Shown: positions 47,043 through 58,530, counted from the first letter of the stretch. The stretch: 64,000 nt of DNA from Rehmannia glutinosa (GCA_016081115.2 JABTTQ020001775.1:124001-188000); one strand, 5' to 3'. The notes: a model not told the origin generated them from the sequence alone. Translations and numbers: made by a program.

Positions 47043-47256
47043 GTGTTCTTGTGGTAAGAACACACTTGGATGATCTAGGTGATAGGTGCAAGAAGATTGT
47101 GGTGATCTTCTTATTGAGGTGTTGAAGAATTTGGTATTCTTCAAGGGTGAAGATTGTGGTAATCTTCACAAGGTGCCGTTTGGAGATTGTGGTAATCTTC
47201 AAGGGAGATTGTGGTAATCTCCAAAGATGGTGTTGAAGAAGAGTGTGGTGCTCTTC
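47043..47256 (+). repeat. Hairpin array with GTGGT loops, 5' LTR of D
   Basis: Seven consecutive inverted repeats at 47043-47063, 47090-47112, 47122-47144, 47147-47169, 47182-47200, 47204-47222 and 47238-47256. Stems are 6-9 bp and differ between hairpins, while the loop stays GTGGT, TGTGGTG or TTGGT. Examples of stems: GTGTTCTT/AAGAACAC, TTGAAGAAT/ATTCTTCAA, GGAGATT/AATCTCC, GAAGAG/CTCTTC. Located downstream of the TATA box, so probably in the RNA leader. Counterparts: 53450-53663, 56590-56807 and 62853-63093 (eight units in the last). Confidence 0.9.
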
Positions 47257-47518
47257 AAGGTGTTGTAAGTTGAATTTGTATTAATTTTGGTAATTAATAA
47301 AATTCTTTTTCTTTTTGAAATCCATCCCGGATATACTGGGGTGGTAGTAGATTAGGCCCTAGGTGGGTTGAACTACTATAAATCGACGATTGTTGTTTAC
47401 ATTCCGCACCTTTATATTTGTCTTTGAGCATTCGGTTTGAAAAAGAGGGATAATTTGAAAAGATGGAGATAATCTATTCACCCCCCTCTAGATTATCGTA
47501 GCCGCTTGGACTTACAAG

Positions 47519-47530
47519 TGGTATCAGAGA
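47519..47530 (+). other. Primer-binding site of element D
   Basis: TGGTATCAGAGA, 2 bases after the LTR, the tRNA-Met type site with a changed last base (E keeps GAGCC). Confidence 0.88.
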
Positions 47531-47586
47531 CAAACTCTTTGGCAAGCTCGTTTCACATCGCGAGTAAAGAGAAACGATCGTCGGCT

Positions 47587-48975
47587 ATGAATGAAGCTCA
47601 TCTTTCCGGCACCTCCACCACCAAGACACCTCGGTTTGATTCCAAAAATTTTATATTTTGGAAAGAAAGAATGGAATGCTATTTACAAAGTTGCGGGTTC
47701 GATATTTGGAACACCGTCATCAATGGAGAATCCATTCCGATGGAAGATACACCACACACCTCCAAAGGCTTCAAAGAGCTCAATGATGAAGAAAAGAAAA
47801 TCATCTCTTTAAACGGTAAGGCTCTAAATATCTTGTATTGTTCATTTACTAATTTGGAATATGAACATATTATAGGTATTCGATCGGCACATGAAGTATG
47901 GCAAAAATTAGAAGCCATCTATGAAGTGTTTGCAAATGAAAGGAGCAACTCAAAAGCATCTACTTCACAAATGGATACAACATCAAATCCAACAACATGG
48001 GATGAGCCTTCTACAACTTCCCATGATGAAGAAGTTGAACAATGCCTCATAGGCATCAAAGAAGAAAACGAGGTAAGTTCTAAACCCTCTACTTCTTATG
48101 ATAATGATTATAGTGATTTGCAAAATGATTTTGATGAACTATAAGATGAATTCAAAAACTTACTTGTTAAATACAAAAATTTGAAAAAGGAATTCATTGT
48201 TTTGAAAAATGATAAGGATAGTTTATTTACTTCCTATGAATCACTATCATGTGCTCACACCACCACACTTGATAAGGTGAGGAACCTTGAGAAAGAAAAT
48301 AGTACTCTTGGTGAAAATTTGAATTGCATGAAAAATGATTTATTAAAATGCAACTTGAGTACCAATAAAAAGACCAATATTGTTGATGTTCATAATTGTG
48401 ATGAAAGACTTGATCATAAGCCTAATGTTGTTAATCATATGAAAAAGAATCAAGTCCATATGCATATTGGTCATTATGCTCCTAGAATTATTACGTGTTT
48501 TTATTGCGGTAAAAAGGGTCATACGGCTAATTCTTGTCGAGCTAGAAATAGCTCTAATTATTGTTGGAGACCTAAAAGTCTCAAGACTAATCCCAAAGGA
48601 CCCAAACACATAAGGGTACCACAAAACAATGTCATATTAGGTACTCGGCGAAATAATGATCGAATAAAATCTATACCGCCAAGAAGACATCAAATGACCG
48701 TTTCATTTGATCAAAGAAGGAGAAACTATTTTCGACAAAACCAATTTCCAAGAAGAGGATATAATCAAAAATGGGAAGAACACAATCCTTGGAAATGGCA
48801 AAGACTTCATCAACAAGATGATCTTCAAAGAAAAAGAGACTATCAACAAAGGGAAGGTAACAAACCTTGGAAATGGAGTAATCAAAGAAGTCATCATCAA
48901 CAAAGTGACTTCTCAAAAGGAAGATATCATCAAAAATGGCAAAGGGGCAACCCATGGAAACGACGTAATTGGTAA
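47587..48975 (+). pseudogene. gag of element D
   Basis: ATG at 47587 (MNEAHLSGTST). The capsid block has FWKERMECYLQSCG, ALNILYCS and AHEVWQKLEAIYE. A TAA at 48142 breaks the frame where E reads through. The second part (48145-48975) has a coiled coil (FKNLLVKYKNL, NDKDSLFTSYESL), a zinc knuckle CFYCGKKGHTANSC at 48496-48537, and a basic, Gln/Trp-rich tail with repeated PWKW motifs about every 25 residues. Such tails probably bind RNA. Apart from the stop it is well preserved. Confidence 0.88.
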
Positions 48976-49851
48976 ACCGTATCTCCCCATTTATATATGC
49001 ATTTTATTTTAATTCTATGCATGTTTTTAATTGTGTCTTAATTGCAAAATGAGTCTTCATGTATTTATTTTTAATTTAGGTCTTTAATGTATTTGTGAGT
49101 TTCAAAATTTTTTAAAAGAAGACCTTGCATGATTTTCTAAAACTCTTGTGCATTTAATTAGACTTATGTGGCTTATTATCTCTTATGAAATCTTATAGCA
49201 TAAGCTCTTTTTGATATCTCCTATTACTTGCCTACACTTGTATTTTTTGTGCAAACTTTGTCTAAGAACTGTGTAGGATATGTATCTCATATTAATTGGC
49301 CATTTCGTCATCAAGTTTCTTAAACTATCGAGGTACGTTCACTCGTATTTTTTAGAACTCGATATTATGCTTATGCACATATCTTTCAAGATATTTCATT
49401 TTAACCCCTTAAGAGCCCCTGAATGATTTTGCAAATATTCTCTTAAAAGGGCACTACTTGATAAGTCTCGATTTTCTCGAATATATGCTTTCCCGAAACC
49501 CGTATATGTTGGACTTGATCCAAAATTATCTTTTTGCAAAGTTTTAAAACGTTTGGGGTGAAAAATCGAATTTTGAAAAATTCTGGGGAAAGAAAAAATT
49601 GCACTGGGACGGTCAAAGCAGGGGCGACCGGTCGTCCTGCACGTCGACCGGTCGCACCATACCTCGACCGGTCGCCCAGTGCAAAATCAACGATTAAAAC
49701 ATTCTGTTCTTCATTTTTGAAACAAAATCTCAAAACCCCTCAAACCCTTGTTGTGCGAAAATCATCCCCTTTCTTCTACAATCTTCAATTCTTCATCAAT
49801 CCTTGTAATCTTTCTTGCTAATTCACATCTTTTTGCAAGAACTTCACATAT
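48976..49851 (+). other. Spacer between gag and accessory ORF of D, no pol
   Basis: AT-rich and non-coding; no RT or integrase motif in any frame. At 49620-49675 three copies of the CGACCGGTCG-type palindrome known from the LTRs recur. A CT-rich, leader-like stretch follows up to the next ATG, so this may act as an internal promoter region. Confidence 0.6.
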
Positions 49852-51165
49852 ATGGCACCTCCAAGAAATTCTACCGAACGAAATCCTCAAAAGAGGAGAA
49901 GGAGGCAAAGGGGAGAATCTTCTTCCAATCCCCAACAAGATGATATTCTACAAGAAGACTATCAAAATCGGCTTACGGAAGAGGAGATTGTCGAATTAAG
50001 AGCCGGGGTTTCAAAATCGAGCATTCATTGGGACTCTAGTAAGTTATCACTCCTCTACGAGCCTCCCTCTAGAGCTAATAGATTTCGTTTTTTTAAATAA
50101 ACTTGCGGAGGAACATTATGAGAATATTGGATTGAATGATAAGAAAATTGCGTGCACTCGTATGGTTCGTTTTCAAGCATTTCATGATGAATTTCCGGAT
50201 ATTAGAGCTTATTTTGAAATTCAAGGATGGGTTTCACTTTGGGATAATCCGTGTTTGCATTATGATGACGAGCTTATAAAACTTTTTATGCAAATATGTG
50301 GATTGTTGATGCTACGGTAGAAAATCCGTTGGAACTTCACACTTTTGTTAATGGTAGGCAATTTTCATGGACATTGGCCGATATTTGTAATCTCTTTAAC
50401 ATGCCAAATGATGGAGTGGTCAATGTGGATTGCGCTCATTGGGATGATAACATTTTCGGTGTTTCACTAGATGATGTGAAAACCTTTTTAGGAGTATATC
50501 CCGAAGTGACATACTCGGCAATGCCGCCAAATTATCGGATTATATCTATCATTTGCTCCTATTGTGTTTGTGGAAAGGAAATAAAACTTTCGAGTAATCT
50601 CGAACTCTTTCTCACCTATAAGATTGTTCGAGGAGAAAGACTAAATTATGGGGCAATTTTTGTATATTGCTTATTGGAATCTAGAAAACTTACCAAGAAA
50701 AAATATACCTTGGGAAATTTGATTTGCCGACTCTTATACTTATCGGGATACCCGAAAAATGAAATGAATACCGAAATTCGTCACAATGATTTTGATAATG
50801 CCAACATTCTACAAATGGTAAGAATGCGACGACATTTACCACGGGTTCCTACCAAAGCCGCTAGGGGACGTGCCCGACATCAACAACAACCTCGGGATGA
50901 TTTCTTTAATGACAATGAGGTTGAAAATATTGGAAGAGGTGAGTTTGACGAACAAAGAAATGATGAAGAGGAAAATGAAGAAGAAAATGTGGGAAATGAA
51001 CAAGAAATTAGGGAGGAAGAAAATGAGGAAGGAGATGAAGACGAGTTGGATGTTGAAGATCTAAATCTCAAAGATAGAATGGCCAAAGTGGAAATAGAAA
51101 CATTTAGAGATGTGGCCTCTCTTAGAAAAGAGCTCCGGGTTGTGAAAAAGGAAAATTCGGTTTGA
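49852..51165 (+). pseudogene. Family-2 accessory gene of element D
   Basis: ATG at 49852 (MAPPRNSTERN). A very basic start (KRRRRQRGE) is followed by EEEIVELRAG, then a +1 shift at a T run near 50090. Next come NKLAEEHYEN, MVRFQAFHDEFP and a second shift near 50290. The long piece 50296-51165 has FSWTLADICNLF, HWDDNIFGVSL, YGAIFVYCLLES and NLICRLLYLSGY, then a strongly acidic Glu/Asn tail. It resembles the putative plant transposon protein domain (PF20167-like) seen near Sirevirus pol genes, recognised from memory of its style and not from a search. It is unrelated in sequence to the family-1 accessory N-terminus. A relic of the same gene lies at 9346-9678. Confidence 0.75.
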
Positions 51166-52433
51166 AAAAGTCCATTGGCAAATTGAAGAAATTCATCAAA
51201 GATCTCATTCCAGGAACTTGCTTCTCTTGGACGAAGATTGATGTTCCCCCTTCCTTTACTTTCTAGCATTTTCGTTGCTTTGTATTTTTATGAACTTTTG
51301 TAAAACTCTCTCGTACTAATAAAATTTGCTTGTCTCATTGAAAGGGTGAAAATTACAAGTTGATAATGACTTGTTGATGATGGTATTGGTGGAGTATTTG
51401 ATGGTAAAAATACTCTAATTTAGCATTTTGTTTGAAAATTGGTATGAAGTACTTGATGGTAAAAGTGCTTCCTTTAATGCTTTGGTAATTATGCTTAGTT
51501 CATGACTTGTATTATTTGATGGATGCTCTAATTTTTGGCATTTGTAATGCCTTGATCCTTCTTAGCTTATATTATCTCAATTGGGTTGAACCCTTGAGAA
51601 TCTACTTTGTTTGAGCCTCTTATTTGATGGACTAAATGTTACATATTTTGCATATGATCTTATTGAGCTTTGGAATGAGGTTGATTAATGATGTTATGAA
51701 AATTTTTGGCTTGAAACTTTTACAAGGACTATATACAACCTCTTTTATTTTTCACACACACAAAGTGTTCGATGAAATGTCGCAATAAAACTTTCAACTT
51801 CTACATGATTATCTTGCTTCCTAATGTCTTAAAATCCTTTTGAGATCATGTTTTTGGCTAACAAATGAGCTTATGGATTTCTTATGATATATTTCTCCTA
51901 TTTTTTTAAGCTTAAATTGCTCAACGGTTAATAAACCGTCCCTTTGTGCACTTTGATGACATTATATGATGTTTCTATCATCCTAACATTCTTTTTGATG
52001 ATTCCAAAGGGGGAGAAACAGGAAATTGGCTCATTATCTCAAAGAAGCCAATAAAAGCTTGTTATAAAAGCTATAAGCTATGGCTCATTAAAGCCACAAG
52101 TTGTGACTCATTTTTAGTCCTATTAGTGCTTGATGGACTTACACAAATGTGTTTTGTGACAGGGGGAGCTTATAAGCTCTTGAACAATTTGTAAAAGCTA
52201 AAGCTTTTAGCTTATGGATAATTGCTTTTACATTATTCTTGGTATGCTTATTGAAAAGGGGAGCTTATGCTTATTAGTGAATATATTTACTCCCTACTTG
52301 GTTGTTTTCATTTTTGGAAATTTTGGTTGCTTCCAAACGGTCAAATGTTTTTACCGGAAAATCATTTCTAAAAATTGTTCTCCTATTTTGTGTAAAAATT
52401 GTTTTGGTTTGTAATCATCAAAAAGGGGGAGAT
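51166..52433 (+). other. 3' non-coding tail and PPT of D
   Basis: AT-rich tail of about 1.25 kb without coding signal. It includes several AAGCT-rich phrases (AAAAGCTATAAGCTATGGC, TTTAGCTTATGG) and GGGGGAG runs. The polypurine tract AAAAGGGGGAGAT (52421-52433) precedes the LTR. Confidence 0.75.
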
Positions 52434-53923
52434 TGTTTGATACATGTTTTTATCTTAATTTTGATGATTTTATTTTATCACCAAAACAATGTTTTTAAAG
52501 GTTGTCCAAATACTCCTAAATGTTTTATAAATGGTTTTAATATTTTCCGGAGTATTTCCTCAAAGATTATTTTCGATAATATTGGACAACACTTTTAATA
52601 ATTTTATGTCAATGTATTTTTACTTCTAAACAAGGTTCCTAAATGTTGTCTAAATACTCCCGATTGGTTTAAAATGTTTTTACTAAATTTTCGGAGTATT
52701 TCTTAAGTTTTATTTTCGACAAAAATTGGTCAACATTTCTGTCTCGTGGTCGACCGATCGCCCCATAGGGCAACCCGTACTGAAGATGATTTTTGAAACA
52801 CAGAAAATGAGACGGAAGGAAAATCAGTAGTCGACCGGCCGTCGCGGCGTCGTCCGGTCCGTCGGTAGCCGTGTGGGTCGACCGGTACACTGCAAGTTGG
52901 CGTTGAAACAGAACTTCAAACCTTGCATTTTTAGTTAGGGGACCGGTTGAGATGTGGGGTCGACCGATCGAAGCCTATGTCGACCGGCCGCCTGTTGTAA
53001 TTTCCAAAGTGTTCTTCGATTCTCTTATTTCTATGCGACCGGTCGCCTGCATGCATTGATGACAAAAAATATGACCGTTTGACAATGAGACACATTTCCT
53101 TAAATTGTGGGATTGATTTCTAACAGCTATATTCTTGAGTTTAATTGTATTTTTCTGTAGATTTTCAATCCCCAAGAGGAGCCTATGCTTGATCAATCAT
53201 CTCCTATAAATAGAGGAAGTTTTGGAGCAACCAATACAACAATTGAGATACAACACAACAAGATACACTTCAGGCAAATACTTGGTCTTTCATTGTTAAT
53301 ATTCTTGTTGTAAATTTGCCTAGCTTATCACTTTATCATCTTTGAGGTCTAGGTTATTCTTGATTACACTATGCACTCAAATTGTATTATTCATTATTGA
53401 GTTGTAATCTTGATTTTTGGTTATCATTCAACACAAGATATCCTTGTGAGTGTTCTTGTGGTAAGAACACACTTGGATGATCTAGGTGATAGGTGCAAGA
53501 AGATTGTGGTGATCTTCTTATTGAGGTGTTGAAGAATTTGGTATTCTTCAAGGGTGAAGATTGTGGTAATCTTCACAAGGTGCCGTTTGGAGATTGTGGT
53601 AATCTTCAAGGGAGATTGTGGTAATATCCAAAGGTGGTGTTGAAGAAGAGTGTGGTGCTCTTCAAGGTGTTGTAAGTTGAATTTGTATTAATTTTGGTAA
53701 TTAATAAAATTCTTTTTCTTTGAAATCCATCCAGGATATCTTTGGGGTGGTAGTAGATTAGGCCCTAGGTGGGTTGAACTACTATAAATCGACGATTGTT
53801 GTTTACATTCCGCACCTTTATATTTGTCTTTGAGCATTCGGTTTGAAAAAGAGGGATAAATTGAAAAGATGGAGATAATCTATTCACCCCCCCTCTAGAT
53901 TATCGTAGCCGCTTGGACTTACA
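52434..53923 (+). repeat. 3' LTR of element D
   Basis: TGTTTGATAC ... GGACTTACA, 1490 bp. TATA box at 53205-53212, palindrome cluster 52746-53048, hairpin array 53450-53663 (one stem weakened to AATATCC). The palindrome region is clearly rearranged relative to the 5' LTR, although the rest is nearly identical. Confidence 0.94.
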
Positions 53924-54006
53924 GATAGATGTGTCTGCATACGAGTTTTCCAATCATCAAATTTTTCCACAGTGAACATAGGAATGCGTGTCAAATTTGC
54001 TTCCAT
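53924..54006 (-). pseudogene. gag of element C, 5' part
   Basis: ATG at 54006 on the minus strand starts MEANLTRIPMF, the same start as the B gag. The frame runs to 53924, where the LTR of D begins, and continues at 46033. Bases 53924-53928 repeat 46029-46033 (GATAG), the target duplication. Confidence 0.9.
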
Positions 54007-54119
54007 GATAATAACTTTACTAAAAGTGAAAGATTTGGAAAAAGCAAGTGTTTAAAAACCTTTTTGAAACGATAAAGATCTAGTTCAGTAACCAGTGCGG
54101 AAGGCTCAATGAACCAACC

Positions 54120-54131
54120 GCTCTGATACCA
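54120..54131 (-). other. Primer-binding site of element C
   Basis: The minus strand reads TGGTATCAGAGC, 2 bases from the 5' LTR end at 54134. Confidence 0.92.
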
Positions 54132-54133
54132 CT

Positions 54134-55573
54134 TGTAGGTCCCAAGGGGGTGTGAGTAAGGTTTAGAAGGGGGATTGAATAAACCTTACCAACTTTTCGA
54201 TTTTGGTCCTTTTAAAACTATTACAGAGTTAACTCAAACAGATGCGTCCTTGAGGGACAGCTAAGTTGGTTATTTAGCTAAGTTAGCCACTCAACAGACT
54301 CGACAGAGCTGTTGATAGAATAACTCGGTTGTTTAACCTGAACTTTAACTTGGATGTGTTGGTTTTATCAATGGAAGACTTAACACCCTTTAAATTCTTT
54401 TAAGCTCGTTTTAACACTTGATTTTAGCACTTTATTATTAATCAGTTGGATAGCAAATATGAGTTTATCAGCAGATATGATGCAAGTATGCGAAATATAA
54501 ATATCGAGAAAGTAAATGACACAGATTAATTTTTATAGAGGTTCGAAAATGGGGTAATTCTTCTAATCCTCTCTTCTCCAACTCGGAGGAATCCACTAAA
54601 ATGTGATCGAGTTTACAAAGTGGTAAATAGTCTAGAGAATGACCTTGGTCACACAACAGTGGCTTCTCTTCCGACTCACTTCTTCTTCACAGGCATTGTC
54701 TTGCTACTTGACTCACTTTCTCAAGCTCTTGGATTTGATCATGAAGCCCTCCAATAACTTGATATTGGTTCGACCTTGAACCTTCCTACAGTCCTCATTG
54801 GAAAGTAGACCCTTTTTGATTCTTCAAGTTTCCTCTTCAAGATTTGAAGTTGTCTTTCCTTCACAGCTTGTGTTGGATCGATTTCCTTCGAGTTTCAGGC
54901 TTGAGGATTTGCTTGAATATATTTGAGAATATTTCAGGTTAATAGCTTGAATAATGCTTGATTTCTCAAGTGTGCAAGGTCACCTGTTCTCAATCAATTT
55001 CCTCATCCTTTTATAGTAAACTTTCAAAATTCTGCCCATTGAAGAGATAGGCTATTTTCAAAAGTCACTTGTGTTCGTTGGCTTGTCTTGTTGCAGTCCT
55101 TGATGTTGACATTTCCTCGTATTTAATGTCTTGCAGCATTGCAGCGTTTCTGACACTTGGTGCAGTGTTTCCCATTGGTTTGTTCCTTTTGCACACAACT
55201 GGAACTAACACTTTATCTCTGACAACTTTAACATGTTACCATTCTGAGTAACATTCTTGACTTTCATCAATGGATCTCGCTCAGTTGTCTTGACTAGAAT
55301 GCAGTCTTTTATTCCCCAGGTGACTTGAGTTAGCTTCCAATCCTTGGATGACTCAACTGTCACTTCAACTTGATAATTGGCTTCTTGAATTGACTTGACT
55401 GACTCTTCACATAGCTGATTCACAGCTGATACATCTTCAGTAGAGTTCTTGACTTTCCTTCTTAGCCTTACTCAGCTGTCTCGCAACTGTGAGTCTTCAC
55501 TTGATCCCACATTGACTTCTTGTATTTCGGGCGTAGTGACTTCACTTTGACTTCTTTTTCTAGCACTATCTAT
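54134..55573 (-). repeat. 5' LTR of element C, PBS-side part
   Basis: This part equals most of the 3' LTR at 34744-36271. It is cut at 55573 by the LTR of element E; the outer 92 bp continue at 63360-63451. The TATA box on the minus strand is at 55007-55015. Bases 55569-55573 (TCTAT) are one copy of the target duplication. Confidence 0.93.
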
Positions 55574-57065
55574 TGTTTGATACATGTTTTTATCTTAATT
55601 TTGATGATTTTATTTTGTCACCAAAATAATGTTTTTAAAGGTTGTCCAAATACTCCTAAATGATTTAAAATGGTTTTTATATTTTCCGGAGTATTTCCTT
55701 AAGTTTATTATCGATAATATTGGACAATACTTTTAATGTTTTTATGTCAATGGGTTTTTACTTCTAAACAAGGTTCCTAAATGTTGTCTAAATACTTCCG
55801 ATTGGTTTAAAATATTTTTACTAAATTTTCGGAGTATTTCTTGAGTTTTATTTTTGACAAATATTGGACAACATTTCTGTCTCGTGGTCGACCGGTCGCC
55901 CTATAGGGCAACCCGTACCTGAAGAGTACGTTTGAAACAGAAAATGAACCCGAGGTGAAATAGAACAGGTCGGATTGTAGCCAGGGGGTCGGCCGGTGCC
56001 GTCGGCCGACACCCTGTCGACCGGCAGGTACTAAAGCTTGCTCTCTTCCGTAAAACTCGAAACCTTGCAAAATGATTAAGGGGACCGATTGAGATAGGGG
56101 TCGACCGGTCGAAGCCTACGTCGACCGGTCGCCCTGTTGAATTTTTCTAAATGTTCTTCAAATCTCTTATTTCTGTGCGACCGGTCGCCCTGTGCTTTGA
56201 CAGCAAAAATATGACCGTTTGACAGCAGACACATTTCCTTAAATTGTGGGATTGATTTCTAGCAGCTATATTCTTGATTTTAATTGTATTTTTGTGTAGA
56301 TTTTCAATCCCCAAGAGGAGCCTATGCTTGATCAATCATCTCCTATAAATAGAGGAAGTTTTGGAGCTACTAAAAACAACAATTGAGAGACAACACAACA
56401 AGATACACTTCAAGCAAATATTTGTTCTTCATTGTTATTATTCTTGTTGTAAATTTTGCCTAGCTTATCACTTTCACATCCTTGAGGTCTAGGCTATTCT
56501 TGATTACACTTTGCACTCAAATTGTAATATTTATTATTGAGTTGTAATCTTGATTTTTGGTTATCATTCAACACAAGATATCCTTGTGAGTGTTCTTGTG
56601 GTAAGAACACACTTGGATGATCTAGGTGATAGGTGCAAGAAGATTGTGGTGATCTTCTTATTGAGGTGTTGAAGAATTTGGTATTCTTCAAGGTTGAAGA
56701 TTGTGGTAATCTTCACAAGGTGCCATTGAAGGAAGATTGTGGTAATCTTCAAAGGGAGATTGTGGTAATCTCCAAAGGTGGTGTTGAAGAAGAGTGTGGT
56801 GCTCTTCAAGGTGTTGTAAGTTGAATTTATATTAATTTTGGTAATTAATAAAATTCTTTTTTTCTTTGAAATCCATCCGGATATCTTGGGGTGGTAGGAT
56901 TAGGCCCTAGGTGGGTTGAACCTCTTTAAATCGACGTGTGTTGTTTACATTCCGCACCTTTATTATTGTCTTTGGGCATTCGGCTTAAAAAGAGGGCGAA
57001 ATCGAAAAGATGGAGATAATCTATTCACCCCCCCCTCTAGATTATCGTAGCCGCTTGGACTTACA
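55574..57065 (+). repeat. 5' LTR of element E
   Basis: TGTTTGATAC ... GGACTTACA. TATAAATA at 56344-56351. Palindrome cluster 55886-56190, hairpin array 56590-56807. Several palindromes are degenerate (GTCGGCCGG). Confidence 0.94.
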
Positions 57066-58530
57066 AGTGGTATCAGAGCCAAACGCTTTGGCAAGCTCGT
57101 TTCACATCGCGAGTGAAGAGAAACGATCGTCGGCTACGAACGAAGCTCATCTATCCGGCACCTCCACCACCAAGCCACCTCGGTTTGATTCCAAAAATTT
57201 TTTATTTTGGAAAGAAAGAATGGAATGTTATTTACAAAGTTGTGGGTTCGATATTTGGAACACCGTTATCAATGGAGAATCCATTCCAACGAAGAATACA
57301 CCACACACCTCTAAAGGCTTCAAAGAGCTCAATAATGAAGAGAAGAGAATCATCTCTTTAAACGGTAAGGCTCTAAATATCTTGTATTGTTCACTTACTA
57401 ATTTGGTATACGAACATATTGTAGGAATTCGATCGGCACATGAAGTATGGCAAAAATTAGAAGCCATCTATGGAGTATTTGCAAATGAATTGAGTAAAAC
57501 AAAAGCATCTACTTCTCAAAGGGATACAAGCTCAAATCTAAGGAACAAGCCTCTTACAACTTCTAACTATGAAGAAGTTGAATATTGTTTTATGGGCATC
57601 GAAGAAGAAAATGAGGTATGTCTTAAACCCTCTACTTCCTATGATATTGTTATTCAAAATAATTATAGTGATTTGCAAAATGATTATGATGAACTTCAAA
57701 ATGAATTCCAAAGCTTACTTGTTAAATACAAAAATTTGAAAAAGGAATTCAATGTTTTGAAAAATGATAAGGATAGTTTATTTACTTCCTATGAATCACT
57801 AACATGTGCTCACACCACCACACTTGATAAGGTGAGAAACCTTGAGAAAGAAAATAGTACTCTTGTTGAGAATATTGATTGCATGAAAAATGATTTATTA
57901 AAATCAAACTTGAGTACTAATAAAATGTCCAATACTGTTGATGTTCATAATTATGATAAAGGACTTGATCATAAGCCTAATGTTGTTAATCATATGAAAA
58001 AGGATCAAGTCAATATGCACGTTGGTCATTATGCTCCTAGAATTATTACATGCTTTTATTGCGGTAAAAAGGGTCATACGGTAAATACTTGCCGGGCTAG
58101 AAATAGCTCTAATTATTGTTGGAGACCTAAAAGTCTCAAGACTAATCCTAAAGGACCCAAACACATAAGGGTACCACAAAATAATGTGTTATTAGGTACC
58201 CGGCGAAATAATGATCGAAGAAAATTCATACCGCCAAGAAGACATCAAATGACCGTTTCATTTGATCAAAGAATGAGAAACTATTTTCGACAAAGCCAAT
58301 TTCCAAGAAGAGGATATAATCAAAATTGGGAAGAACATAATCCTTGGAAATGGCAAAGACATCATCAACAAGATGATTTTCAAAGAAGAAGAGACCATCA
58401 ACAATGGGAAGGTAACAGACCTTGGAAATGGAGTAATCAAAGAAGTCATCATCAACAAAGTGACTTCTCAAGGGGAAGATATCATCAACAATGGGAACGG
58501 CACAACCCATGGAAATGGCGTAATTGGTAA
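57010..58530 (+). CDS. gag of element E (506 codons, open)
   Basis: This is the longest intact gag here. The frame is open from an ATG at 57010, which lies inside the LTR end, through the PBS to the stop at 58528-58530. The start used by D (ATG 47587) is ACG here (57136-57138), so the real initiation codon is uncertain. Content: FWKERMECYLQSCG, AHEVWQKLEAIYG, YDELQNEFQSLL coiled coil, zinc knuckle CFYCGKKGHTVNTC at 58051-58092, then a basic tail with three PWKW repeats and HHQQ-DF units. It would form particles and bind RNA. Pol does not follow in frame, so partner proteins would have to come from elsewhere. Confidence 0.85.
   Translation: MEIIYSPPPLDYRSRLDLQVVSEPNALASSFHIASEEKRSSATNEAHLSGTSTTKPPRFDSKNFLFWKERMECYLQSCGFDIWNTVINGESIPTKNTPHTSKGFKELNNEEKRIISLNGKALNILYCSLTNLVYEHIVGIRSAHEVWQKLEAIYGVFANELSKTKASTSQRDTSSNLRNKPLTTSNYEEVEYCFMGIEEENEVCLKPSTSYDIVIQNNYSDLQNDYDELQNEFQSLLVKYKNLKKEFNVLKNDKDSLFTSYESLTCAHTTTLDKVRNLEKENSTLVENIDCMKNDLLKSNLSTNKMSNTVDVHNYDKGLDHKPNVVNHMKKDQVNMHVGHYAPRIITCFYCGKKGHTVNTCRARNSSNYCWRPKSLKTNPKGPKHIRVPQNNVLLGTRRNNDRRKFIPPRRHQMTVSFDQRMRNYFRQSQFPRRGYNQNWEEHNPWKWQRHHQQDDFQRRRDHQQWEGNRPWKWSNQRSHHQQSDFSRGRYHQQWERHNPWKWRNW
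57068..57080 (+). other. Primer-binding site of element E
   Basis: TGGTATCAGAGCC, 2 bases after the LTR; it matches tRNA-Met over 13 bases. Confidence 0.92.

Larger units (their letters stand above)
46034..47516 (+). repeat. 5' LTR of element D
   Basis: TGTTTGATAC ... GGACTTACA. TATAAATA at 46798-46805 is the TATA box. Upstream (46348-46645) are repeats of CGACCGGTCG. Downstream, in the transcribed R-U5 part (47043-47256), is an array of seven hairpins with GTGGT-type loops. Confidence 0.94.
46034..53923 (+). mobile_element. Element D: family-2 Sirevirus-like element nested in gag of C
   Basis: Two LTRs (1483 and 1490 bp) and GATAG duplications at 46029-46033 and 53924-53928 define it exactly. 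Total length is 7890 bp. Internal order: PBS, gag, non-coding spacer with palindromes, accessory ORF, long tail, polypurine tract. There is no pol at all, so D is non-autonomous and would depend on another element for protease, RT and integrase. The LTRs are very similar but have diverged in the palindrome-rich part. Confidence 0.95.

Noticed and set aside
47017..47202. Minus-strand ORF across the hairpin array, also at 53424, 56564 and 62827
   Set aside because: Antisense reading of the same hairpins; no independent coding support.
56633..56824. Plus-strand ORF with repeated EDCGNL in the LTR of E
   Set aside because: It is the by-chance translation of the GTGGT-loop hairpin array; equal frames in the other LTRs are broken and lengths differ. 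The repeat acts at the nucleic acid level.
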